Positions 51,001 through 63,000 of a stretch of DNA of 64,000 bases are shown piece by piece. The notes below the pieces were generated by a model. The model was not told the DNA's origin. It saw only the letters and a list, made by a program, of their open reading frames with translations, and made no database searches. Source of the DNA: Pseudoips prasinana (taxonomy: Eukaryota; Arthropoda; Insecta; Lepidoptera; Nolidae). Position 1 is the first letter of the stretch; the number at the start of each line of letters is the position of its first letter. Location: contig OX621242.1 in assembly GCA_951640165.1 (NCBI GenBank), positions 17,477,501 to 17,541,500 of the forward strand. Reading direction: 5' to 3'. The position numbers were made by a program, and so were the translations under genes.

Positions 51001-54000
51001 GCGCCATGTATATATAAGCATTTTCTAGAGAAGCACGCCATGTAAGCAGCGCGCGGGGGGGGGGGATCATATATTTTTATGCAGCTGCTCACATTATAAT
51101 TGAACTAACGGCGGGTATTGGGTGGCTGGCGGGATACTCCGTGAACTCACAGGCCGTGTGGTCTGCTGTGATCCCACAAATTCATTTTGATTTTTTTTCA
51201 TTGGCTTTCTGTATAATGAATAGTAAGTTATTTAAAAGTGCTCTTCAAGACCTGTTCATGAAAAAAAATCTGACCAAAATTGGACGTTATTGACTTAACG
51301 ATAAAGCTTAAAATAAATTGGGTAAAATACATTTTTAAGCTTAAAGTTTCATTTGTTTACAGAAAAGTAATAAAAAAAAACTAGAAAAAAACAACGAATC
51401 TTTTTTATATGAATGTGGAATTTTGATCCAATGGTACATCTGAAGACGATGACAACTCATCACTATAATAATAATAATAATTGTTTATTTCTCACCACAA
51501 GCCAAATAATACAAACAATATTTACATGTAAAAAGTAGCCAACGATTTTTTTTTTTTTTTTTTTTGGTTGTGGATCGCTGGTGCCTGTGGTAGGTAGTAA
51601 CACCTGTAATACAGGTCACCAGGTCCCCACCTGTTTAAAGTTACACAATTGATAGCTTACATCTGGTATCACAGCAAATAACAAATATTTCAAACGATTA
51701 GTGAGCTTATTATAAAAAAGACACAAGAGAGTATTACAGTAATTTAAGTAAAATAATAATTAAAAAGTTAAAGTACAAACGTTGGTGGTTTTTATGAATG
51801 TAAGTTTGTGTGTGCGTGATGTGTATGTGTGTGTGTGTGTTAGAGAGAGTGTTAGAGGATGAGTCTGATTAGACTAACACGTTAAGGAGAGCTTCTGTGG
51901 CAGTATATGTTTGGCTTTGTAGCCAGGCATGTAAAGTGATTTTACAGTTATGCTTGTTCATTGGGTGTAGGGAAAGAATTTGGTTTAATTTGTTGTAAAG
52001 GTAGGGTCCGAGGAAAACAAAGAATCTTCCACTGAAAGAGGTTTTAAGTGGAGTAGCCAAGGCAACTATACGGTTACGGCGATTTGTTTGCTGTGAATAG
52101 TTGGAAATAGAGTGTTGCTTAGTAACGGTGGTCAGTACAAACAATTGCCTAACCGTAAGGACCTGACAATATTCATAGAGCTTGACGGTGGGATAAAGTC
52201 TTGGCTTGAAACAGCACACCTTAAGAACCGCTCTCTGCGCACGTTCAATCCGAATATAGTGGGATTTAGCTGCCCCGCCCCAGGAAGAGATACAATAGAC
52301 CAAAATTGATTGACACAGTGCCTGATATGTCATCTTCATGACAACAGCATCTGCTGAATTGCGTAGTTGTTTAAAAATGTACATTAGTTTGCGCACTCTA
52401 TTTGATAGGTGTATTATGTATTCTTTGAATGTAAGGTTGGAGTCAATCACTATGCCTAGATACTTTATCGAAGTGACTCGTTCAATCTTACAGTGATCAA
52501 GGGTGCCACTGCCGCCGCTACTACCATTTGATAGTGTCACCTGGGCAGCAACATTAAGCGAGCTTGTAACTGACACCTTGGTATTTCGAATTGAAAAATT
52601 TATCAGCTTTGTTTTCGATATGTTTAGGGTAAGCAAATTGTTCTTCAGCCATTCACTGACAGTATCGAAACCCTTCTGAGCAAGGCGATATGCCTCTTCC
52701 CAGCTGTCCGACGCAAACACGAGTGCTGTATCGTCCGCATAGGAAAATATTGTACCACTTTCTAGGTCGAGGCAACACAGGTCATTCATGTAAATTAAAA
52801 ATAAACTGGGACCAAGAATACTGCCCTGTGGCACACCAAAAACTACATTCAGGTCAGAGCTGGAGTAGGTTCCAATTTTGGCACTCTGTGTTCTATTTGT
52901 AAGATAGCTCTGAAATAAGGATAGCTGGGTACCTCGTATACCCAGGCATTCGAGCTTAGATATTAAGATGGGAATCGAGACCGTGTCGAATGCCTTCGCG
53001 AGATCCAGAAACAATGCAACACATTTCTTACCGTTGTCAAGTTTCTGAGCTATGTGATTAACCAGTTTGTGAACAGCATCAGCAGTCGATAGATTTTTTC
53101 GAAAGCCAAACTGGTTAATCGACAAAAGATTGCGTTCCTCTAAATATGCAACCAGCCTTGTATTTATGATTTTTTCCAGTATCTTGGACAGTGCTGGCAG
53201 AACTGATATGGGCCTATAGTTTTCGACACGGTCACGATCTCCAGATTTAAAAATTGGGTGAAGAGTTGCCTTTTTGAACCAGTTAGGGAAGACACCAGAG
53301 TCTAGGCAAAGGTTGCAAACATGTGTCAGTGGAGGTACAATAATGTTTCTATGCCGTTTTAGAAAACTAGAAGAGATACCGTCCCAACCAACTGCACAAT
53401 CACTCTTAAGTGATAGGATTAAGTGTTCCACCTCTAGCTCATTTGCCTTAAGCAATACAAAAGACTCCTTCTGGGGGTCGGGTAACGAAAAAGATCGAGG
53501 GTCTCTATGTATTTTATCAGCTAGGCGTCTCCCTACATTTGCGAAGTAATCATTAATATGATTTATAGTGCCCTGCTTATCTTGATTATTCGCTATGAGA
53601 TCATGGGCTGATGACTTCAGTTGTCCTATATTTGTGACACTCTTAATAACACGCCATAGCTGCTTAGAATTTCTACCTGCTTTTTCAAATTCTAGTCTCT
53701 CATAATCTCTCTTTGCTTTTCGTAGCAGATTTGTACAATAATTACGATACCTTCTGTAGGACACCACGAGGACTTCATTTGTTGGATTTGTTCTAAGCTT
53801 TTTAAACAAATTGTCTCTGTGGCGCATACATTTTAGTAGTCCTTGGGTAATCCAGGGTTTAAACGGCCTGCGTCTACGTGAAGTTGAAATAGTTTTAATG
53901 TTTTTAGATAAAGCTAGGATTAGTGGTTCTATTAAATATTTTGTAGCCAAATTTGGATCCTTTGTTGCATAGACGGCATCGAAACTTATGTTGCTAATGT

Positions 54001-57000
54001 CATTAGCAAGCTCATCCTCATTTATTTTTGTGATTTGGCGTGGATTTAGAACTTTGATTCTATTTGGTGACAGAGAGAGTAAAACTGAAAAGTGGTCTGT
54101 AACAGTGGATTCTAGCACCATGACTGTGCTTGAGAAAGAAGTCTTTATATTGGCGTGATCAAGACATGTAGATCCATGTGTTTTTAACGCATGTCCCGGG
54201 AAAAGTCCGTGGTGGCCTAGTAGATCCAAATAGTCCAGTGAGTATGCATCTTTATTATTGCAGGTAATGTCAATATTTATATCTCCCATAATTACGATGT
54301 TTCTAAACGATTTAAGCTCACATAAAACACTGTCCATAGATTGTATAAATTTTGAGGGATCTTTAAATGCATAGGGCCTGTACACGGCAATTATGGCTAT
54401 ATCCGTTCCAACCGTGACTGTCAAACAGTTCGCTTCGGATATGATGGGTTCTTTAACTTTCACATTAGCTAGCAAACTGTTGACGTATACAATTACTCCG
54501 TCATTTTGATTAAAGGTTTTTGAGGACTTATGAGAAGTATATCCTTCTAGAATCGGAATGACGGGGTTGCGGGAGAGCCAACATTCTGAAAGAATAATAA
54601 CGTCACTAGGTATCATAATTCTTTGTAATAGAGTTAAAAGCCCAGCATAATTAGCATTTATACTGCGAATGTTTTGGGATAAAATAGTCAAACATGTGTT
54701 AGAGGGCACCAGCTTGGAACAATCATCTGGGTCACATGTTATCGCGTTTGAAAAAGTAACGTTATCCAAATTATCTAACATATCATTTACATTATTTAAA
54801 CTATCGAATGGTACGGTTTAAAGCTAAGAGGACAAAGTACGGAATTCTCATTATTATTATGTGACGTGTCACGTGAGTAACGCCAGTATTCTAAGAAAAT
54901 GCGAGAACCACTTCTAAGGCCGGGTCTTGATCGTGGATTTGTAGATTTTGTAAATATTTTGTGTGTGTACGGTGCAGAGTGGTGTGTATTTTTGTGGCAG
55001 TGTGATTGTTTGAAAGTGTGTGCGTGAATAAGTGTTATATCAAAACCAACAAATTTCAACATTAGGTAACAAACATCAATGAAATAGTTAAAATTAGGCA
55101 TGCTGCATAGTTTTGTAGCTATAAGTAAATAGTAACAATAATTAAGATTAAAATTAGAATAATTAAAACTGGACATGCAAGTCTTTGTAATAATGACATA
55201 ATGACTATATAGTCAGGTTTGAGTTAACTTGGCTAAGTCTACTTCAGAGTTTACTACGATACGCTGCGCTCCGTCTTCTTTGCGTAGATAGACTTTACCA
55301 TATGCTGACCAGCAGTGTTTATATTTATTCTGAGCGGCGAAGTCTCTTGCTAAAAAGTATATCTTTCGGGTTTTTGATGGAAGGTTGTCAGATATATAGA
55401 TAGGTACCTTGGGACCGTCAACTCGTAGGTGCGATGTATTTAATTTGTTGTTAATGTTGTTTTTGTTGAAGGTTCTGACCGAATGAAGTAATTTTGATTT
55501 CAGCATAACGGTAGTAAAATCCACTACGATGGTGTTATTCGTGGAGCTTTTGGAGTTTATTCTATAAACATCTTTAATATCAGACTGAACAATGGTGGTA
55601 TCAAGGACGTTGCCGATATTTCTCACTGCATTAGCCAGATGAAGTTTCGATTCATCGGCAGTTTTTGGGACATTTTTAATTTCAAGACTAGTTAGTTTTG
55701 ATTGTTTTTCCAGGTGGTCGATTTTTTCTTCGAGTCTACATATATAATCCCGGTTTTCTTTTCTCTCCACTTCATATTTCTGCATTTTTGCGAGCATCTC
55801 ATCATATTTGGCAACAGAAAAATCAACGTAATCCTGAAGTTTACTGCATTGATTTTTAATTTCCATCAGCGTCGTTGCAATGTCTGAGCGAAACAATGTT
55901 TGCTCTTTTTTGAGTTCTTTAAGTGTGTTCGATATTTCGTCCTTGAACTCGCACATGTTGACAAAAAATTCGTGATCGTGCCGTTTCCTTTTATTGCGAC
56001 TGGTTATATTTGTATCCATGCAAGGGTCACTCAATTCCGAAAACACACTAATGTTAGGCTCAGATTGATGAAGAACAGCTGGTGACTGCCCACTCCTCGC
56101 GGCTGGTGATGTTGGCGGAGTGCGTCGTAGCGGCATTTTTGTATCTGTACAGCTGTGTTGCGTTTTCCTAGCGATTTAAAATATGTAGGTATACTATCTT
56201 AAGCAAAATTTAAGTTGTATTAGATTTTATATAATCCCATGTATACTTGTATTTTTATTAGAAAAAGAATTTGAATAAATTAGAAAAAGAATTTGAATAA
56301 AAATCCAAAAAGCAAAAAGTATAATCTTTCGAGATCATAGATTCGAACCCGAAACGATGTGATCACAGGTAGGCAGCCTACGCCGCGGAGCTACGGTGGC
56401 GTTACAAAAGCTTTCGAAACTATTTGAATCATATTAAGAATAATTCAATGAGGGGGGTGGTTGATAATCTAGATCGCTGGAATCGCTCGACATGTTGAGA
56501 ACGCGTGGATAGCGGGAGAAAAGCGCGCGAAAATGCATTCCCGGCAGGCTGTGTGGTCGGCGTGCTGCTGTGCGTACTGACCATAGTACAGCGTTGGTGT
56601 GCAATTATATTCCATAGATTTAAAACAGTCAAATAATAACAACAAATTAGGTGCTAACATTGTGGAACGCTGTCTGCCCACGTGGCCTGCGGATATTTTT
56701 TAGAATTTTAAAATAATATTGGCTTGCAATAAAATAATTTATGTGGGTGGCCGGCGGACCTCATGGCGCTGAGAGTGTTAAAACTGGTATTCGTAGTAAA
56801 AGTATACCCGTTGATGTGTACAGACTGTGCGTCATATTTCAAGGAAGATGCTAGAACAACTTTATTAAATTTTTAACATACAGTACTATGTGGAGGGAGT
56901 ATAAATAACGGCCTATTAATAATGTTAGCATAAAGTAAGTAAGAGCTGCGTTATTGAGATTTTTAGACATATTAAAACTAGTGAAATGTGGAATGTTGTA

Positions 57001-60000
57001 CCTAAAATAGATATTGTATTAAGATGTAACCAATTGTCAAGGGATCTGTGAAGAAACATGTTTATTAATATTGGTTCGATAAACAAATCTTAAAGATGGA
57101 TACAACATCGTTATTGAAAACGTGTGTTGGTTAAAAATTTCATCGTGCATTCATATTAAAGTTAAATCAAAATAAAGGACATTACTATATTTGGAATGAT
57201 GAAAAGAATTTGTTCGGAACCACTACCACGACCACAGCTATTAAAACCTCTATATCAGTAGCATCTTCACTTCTTAACAAATGGATATTTATTCTTAAGT
57301 ACCGTTTTGTATATTATGTACAAAGAACAAAATACGTCCCCAAAAGATTTTCACAGTGAGTTTTTTTTTCCATCATTTGGAGGGATATGCCATAATCTTC
57401 GTGCTTGGCAGACGGGGTGGCGATCGCGATGATGAAAATATTAGACAAAGAGACGCTACTGCTGCCCGTTCTATACTAGATTTTTTCTCGTGGCGCCTTC
57501 TACGCCCTCTCACGGATGAAAAGGTTTGTCGATATTCTATGCCGTCGGCTGACGGCATAGTTATAAGGCATAAATATATAGACACAGCATGGTTATAAGG
57601 TAATATTTATACCTATTGTATCTCACATCTCTTTGTGAAATTGGAACAGACGAGTTTATTATTATTACGCTAATCATTATAAATTACGTACCGGTTTTTT
57701 CAATAGACTCGGTGCTAACATATTACATTCCAGTTCATCTTTGCGGTTTGTACAGTCAAGGACATTATTACACCTCTGTTCTTTAGAGAAACATGTGCTC
57801 CGAGAATTTATGTCCAAGTCCTCACAACTAAACATTGTGTCACTGCAACCTGAAATTAAATAATATTAAAATATTACTTGCACCACTTATTCTACTGCCA
57901 CTTTATCAACTACGTTGTGGTACGTTGTGGTTGTACCTGCTCAGTTCTTCCTCTAATTCGATAATATTCTCGTTAGACCACTGTATCTCGTATATGTTAA
58001 AAATTGCCAGGGCCAGAGGTCGTAGGTATTGGTAACGCGGCATCTGCAGGGGATTCTTGTCTTCCCCTGAACCGCTGTTACCATAGTTGTTAGCAAGGCT
58101 GCTGCCCGTACTCGGGTATATATTCCCTTGGTACGAGTACGGCCCCCACGGGAGATGAGATGGCGATATTTTTCTTGGACGTCAGCCACACAGCCAAGCT
58201 AGCGGGGTAAAGTACCCCGCGAGCTTATATCATATATCCAAGTAATATCAATTTCTAAAGAGAAACATATAACTGACGGACACCAAGTACATTATGGGCC
58301 ACACAAATAGTTGTCCTGTGCGGGAATCGAACCCGGGACACGAACTGGCGAGACGATTTAACCGATGCACCACACGTGCAGTCAAAAAGTTTTAAAGTAT
58401 TTATTTGAATATTTTCTTGTGATACAAATCTATATTGTTTTTTGATTTGACAATATAATATCTATTAGCAACCTTAACCCTACCTATCTCTACGTTATAT
58501 ATAGAAGCTTATCTTAATTTTTTTTTAGTTTTTAATTTAATTTTAGTTCTAGTAATTGTCCATGTAAAAAGAAAAATACAATAAATTAAGATATACTTCT
58601 TTTAAATGAAATTACGATTCTTTTTTCGAGATATACACATATAGTTAGATGATACTCCTTGGATACCAAATAGTGGAACAAATATGTGACATATATGTTC
58701 ACTATTTGTATGTGCCTTTATAAGATCATGGCGTCTTTCTGAACCTTTCGTAATAAGCACTTGTATTATTGGCGTATATTTATGGTTAATAGAATTATTT
58801 TCGTGACTGTACTAGCAAGCCGTTATAAGCTCATAGCCTACGACACTTGCAATATCTCAATCATCATCTTGACAGCCACCGTAGCCTAGTTGGTAGTGCT
58901 CCTGCCTACGAAGCTGGTGGTCCTGGGTTCGAATCCCGGTAAGTGCAAATATTTGTGTGATGAGCACGAATATTGGTTTCTGAGTCATGGATGTTTTCTA
59001 TGTATTTAAGTATGTATCTATCTATATAAGTATGTATATCGTCTCCTGGTACCCATAGTACAAGCTTTGCTTAGTTTGGGGCTAGGATGATCTGTGTGAC
59101 ATTGTCCCAAGATATTAAAAAAAAAAGATACAGTAAAAAAGAAAGCGATGCATGAGGCATCTGTAACTCGAGCGTTACCGGCCTTTATTCCTTCTTGATA
59201 AACCGTGGTGATGTTACTCATCTGCAAGACCAAAACGTTTCTAACATAGTGCTATTATCTGCATCGTGATTTATCAGTTTGCATTTAATATATAAATGTA
59301 ATTACCATGGCATCCCATTTCATCTTCTCCAAAGGGGCAGTCAAAGTATCCGTCACAGAGCCGGGACTTGTCCACTCTGGACTTGCAACTGCACCTGGCT
59401 TCATCACTGACGTCCGGACAGTCCACATTTCCATCACACCAAAGGTTTTCATCAACGCAATCATCAGTGGTTGCGCAAGGCAAAGTGCCTGTGGGACATT
59501 GTGCTTCACGGGAAGTATTGGAAGGGTTTTCAGTAGCTGTTAGTTCTGTTCTGTAAATGAATAATGTAATACGTGTTACTGTCCGCAATCCTCATCTCAA
59601 TGTCTTTTTGTTACATTTTTATCAAAATATTAATTTCATGCAAAGTATCATGCAAAATAAAAATAATCGAAATAAAAAATTAAGAGCCTATTTAATAATC
59701 TTGACAATTACATCCGATAGGCGGCAGGTGATAATCCAGCAATTTGACAATTTTTTGCTTAATAAAGATTATCATTGACAAACTTGTCACAATGGCAAAT
59801 CTAACAATATATCGATTTGTGGTGACAATTTGACAGTTTAATAGATAATATCTTTAGCAAGGCGGAATTTTTCCGGAAATTCTTGTCGAATTTGTTTTAA
59901 TAAAGACTCAATTGTCAAGACAGGTGGACATATTATTATTTGTCGATTTGTCAGAAATTCTCGACAGACATTCTCACCCATGTCATCAAGTTAATGCCAC

Positions 60001-63000
60001 GGTTACTTTAGTAGGTATCTACAAACATTTTAAAACAATGAAAAGTTATGACAACAGTTTCACTGATATTAATATATTTGACTTGTATATATTTCAGTTC
60101 ATAAAAACACTCAGTGACCAAATTTGGTTCGTTTATTATATTATTAACATATAAATAATAATAATATACCTTACACATACCTACTGTATGCTACCTAGAT
60201 TTACTTATTTTTGTTGATTAGCATTATTGCCTTTGATGACAGCAGTTTTCCATATTTGCTTGTTACCTACTAGATGTGAGCTAGTTGTGTGATGACCAAG
60301 TCTTTTTATAAGAAAGAAACACTGTATTAAAATTACGCAATTGTTTGTTGCCTAAAAGAAAAACCTGACTGGATTGTTGGTGTCGTAGTTAGTCACCATG
60401 ACTGTTAAGCCAGAGGTCGGGGTTTGATCCCTACCCAAATCTTTGTGTAATGAGAACGATTAATTGTTTGTGTGCATTTTTTTTCCAACTAAACTAAACA
60501 AAATAACATTATAAGTCATTGGGGGTGTACGTTGTTTTATAGCTTATAGTTTTATAGAATTTAGTTTCAAAAAGCATTTTTCTCATATTTCTGTTTCATA
60601 GAATAATCAATACAAAGAATACTTACATGGAAGATTTTTAAATCATTGATTTTTTTTCACTTGAGCCTAATGTTAGAATAATCATTTCATAGAATAACAA
60701 TATTTTTTATCATTATATTATTTATTAACTATAAAACTTAGTACCACGTACCCTATTGTTGGTGACTATTGGCGCTGGAAACAATGGCAATCGCAATCGA
60801 AATCAAATAAATTAAACGCCGAATGATTGTTTCTAGCGCCTATCTTCACCAACAATAGTGTACATCTAACGCCCGGCGGCCGCTGCCGCTTCACTCGCTC
60901 GCCTTTGCGCGCCTTATGGTCACAGTTCTAACCTAACCAAAATGATTTCCTTTCGGGCATTTGGACTTCGGTATTTTATGTTTTGATATGTTTTGGATTA
61001 TGATATATACCCGTATTTATTGTATTCAATTTTGGTTGTGATAAATTACACGTGCGGAATTTTGAAATCTGAGTTTAATGGTGGTGGTGGTTTAATATTC
61101 CATAAAAAATATTTTACTGTTACAACAAAAATTATGTTAAACAAAAAAGATATTAAAATTCATTAAATTGTGTATCTGTGAAATATGTTTCATTCTAGTA
61201 AATTGTCTTTGAAACAATAATATTCAAAATAAAAATACACGGACCAAATATTATATGAAACATTTTCTGGGAAACGAAATTCTATGAAATTTCTGTCTGT
61301 GTACCAAGGGGCTCCTCGGTCCCCACTAATACCAATTGGCTCTTAACTAGCCTTTATTAAAGTATAAAATCTTTAATATTAATTTAAGTTCCTATTATAA
61401 TTAGCTATGTTTTCTTTACAATTGACGCTTTTTTAGGTCAACCAATATTTACTGCTAGAGGTGAGCGATCCTCAAGTGGTTCACTTGAAGATTGCTGGAA
61501 GCCGCTGGATATGGGTAGCACAATACCAGCATTTATGGAGGCCTTTGGCCTATGAACAGCAGCAGAAGTTTTTCGAATGATATGAAGAGACCACTTACTT
61601 TGGATGCAGAAAGCTCATTAATATATCAACGTCTTGCGGGTGCGTCTTTCTTCTTTGAACATCTAGGTCACGAGCTTGGATATAAGGGTGCACGGGTGGT
61701 GAGTAGAACCTAAGGAGATGTTATGATGGTTTAATAACAATAAAAGTGAATAATTGAAAGCATTTTATAACATTTAAGTGGTTCTAACCTTGTTTGGGCT
61801 ACCAATGAATGTTCATGTGGGGGCAAATCCATAAACTCTGCTGTTGAGTCAAAAGATCCTAAAAAAATAATTTGATATATTTAAAGTAACTTAATGAACC
61901 CGGTAGCTATATAGTGACTGTTTTAATTTAATTGTATCACTTACTTTTAATATTTGGATAGTTGTGTTTCAAAAGACGTGATAAGAGACAATTGTCATTA
62001 TTAGGTATAGAAGTCGGGTGCTGATGATTTATTATATTTGTAAGCGATGGAACGTCTCTGGTTTCTATAGGAATATTCGGAATAGATTCTATTATACTAT
62101 CAATATTTGTTACTGGAAGTACTTCACGCTTTGAAATGTCCGTGGGTAAAACCTCTTCAAGCACTTTTTTAACATTAATATTTTGGCTATCGTCATTTGA
62201 TTTAAAACTGACTTTATCCACGTCTTCTACTGTTTTCTGCTCATTATTTTCTCCTACCGATTTCAATTTTGCCACTAGATCTTTACAAATTTCTTGTTTG
62301 TCTTCGTTATTGCATACTACATCGTGGTTCAAAATAATTTCTCTGGCTCTTTGGAGCTCTTCGTCATTAAAATCTATAATAGGGTCTTCTGCATCTAATA
62401 TATCTTCAGTTAATAAATCTGCATCCCTTTTTTTCCTTTTTGTTTTATCTGATGTTACATTTTTTAATTGAAAAAATATCTCAAAATTATGTTTTTGAAT
62501 CGTAACATTCGTAGTTTCATTTTTGCCCAGAAATACTACTATATCAGGACTATCTGAAGTAGAATAAAGGAGACATTATTAATTATTTATGAGTATTAAA
62601 ATAGTTTATATCAATGTTATTCTGCTTACCGTAATTGTCTAAAAATTTTACCAATAAGACATAAGTGCCAGCACCAAATACAGTTAATGCCAATAGTATT
62701 ATCACTTTTTGCAATATGGTGAAAATTGTTTTATATGCTCCATTACTATTACGACCTGTAATCATCAAAATCTAAATTAGAACCTGTAAAATTATACCAC
62801 ACAATCTTAGAACCATGGACTTGAAATAAAACCGAAATGGAATACTAGATAAACCGAATGCTTCTACGGTAGATAACATACAGGCAAAGATAAAAACCAA
62901 ATTTATACTATATAGAAGTTAGTTAATATAAGTTTAATTAATATAACTTAATATTTAGTTATTAAAAGATTTTTAGATATTAAACAAATGTTTAGTTCTA

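Larger units (their letters stand above)
51466..56165 (-). mobile_element. Near-full-length non-LTR retrotransposon (CR1/Jockey-like)
   Basis: The element is read on the minus strand with ORF1 and ORF2 both open. Its 3' end is marked by AAATAAACAATTATTATTATT, a short ATT-repeat tail at about 51466-51485, rather than a plain poly(A). An A-rich block (T-run at 51549-51567 on the plus strand) lies inside the 3' UTR. The 5' edge is placed just beyond ORF1 and is uncertain; I could not fix a target-site duplication. It lies inside a piggyBac-like element within the intron between exons 6 and 7. Confidence 0.85.
50993..56777. mobile_element. piggyBac-like nonautonomous element split by the LINE
   Basis: The left end begins CACTCTCAGCGCCATG right after TTAA (50989-50992). 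The right end is the exact inverse, CATGGCGCTGAGAGTG, followed by TTAA (56778-56781). A perfect 16-bp terminal inverted repeat with TTAA duplications is diagnostic of piggyBac-type insertion. Without the LINE the element is about 1.1 kb and has no transposase frame. A shorter relative with the same ends is at 15716-15976. Confidence 0.8.

Noticed and set aside
57687..57692. Alternative exon 6 donor GTAATT five bases downstream
   Set aside because: It would end exon 6 in phase 1, whereas exon 7 needs phase 0, which the GTACGT donor provides.
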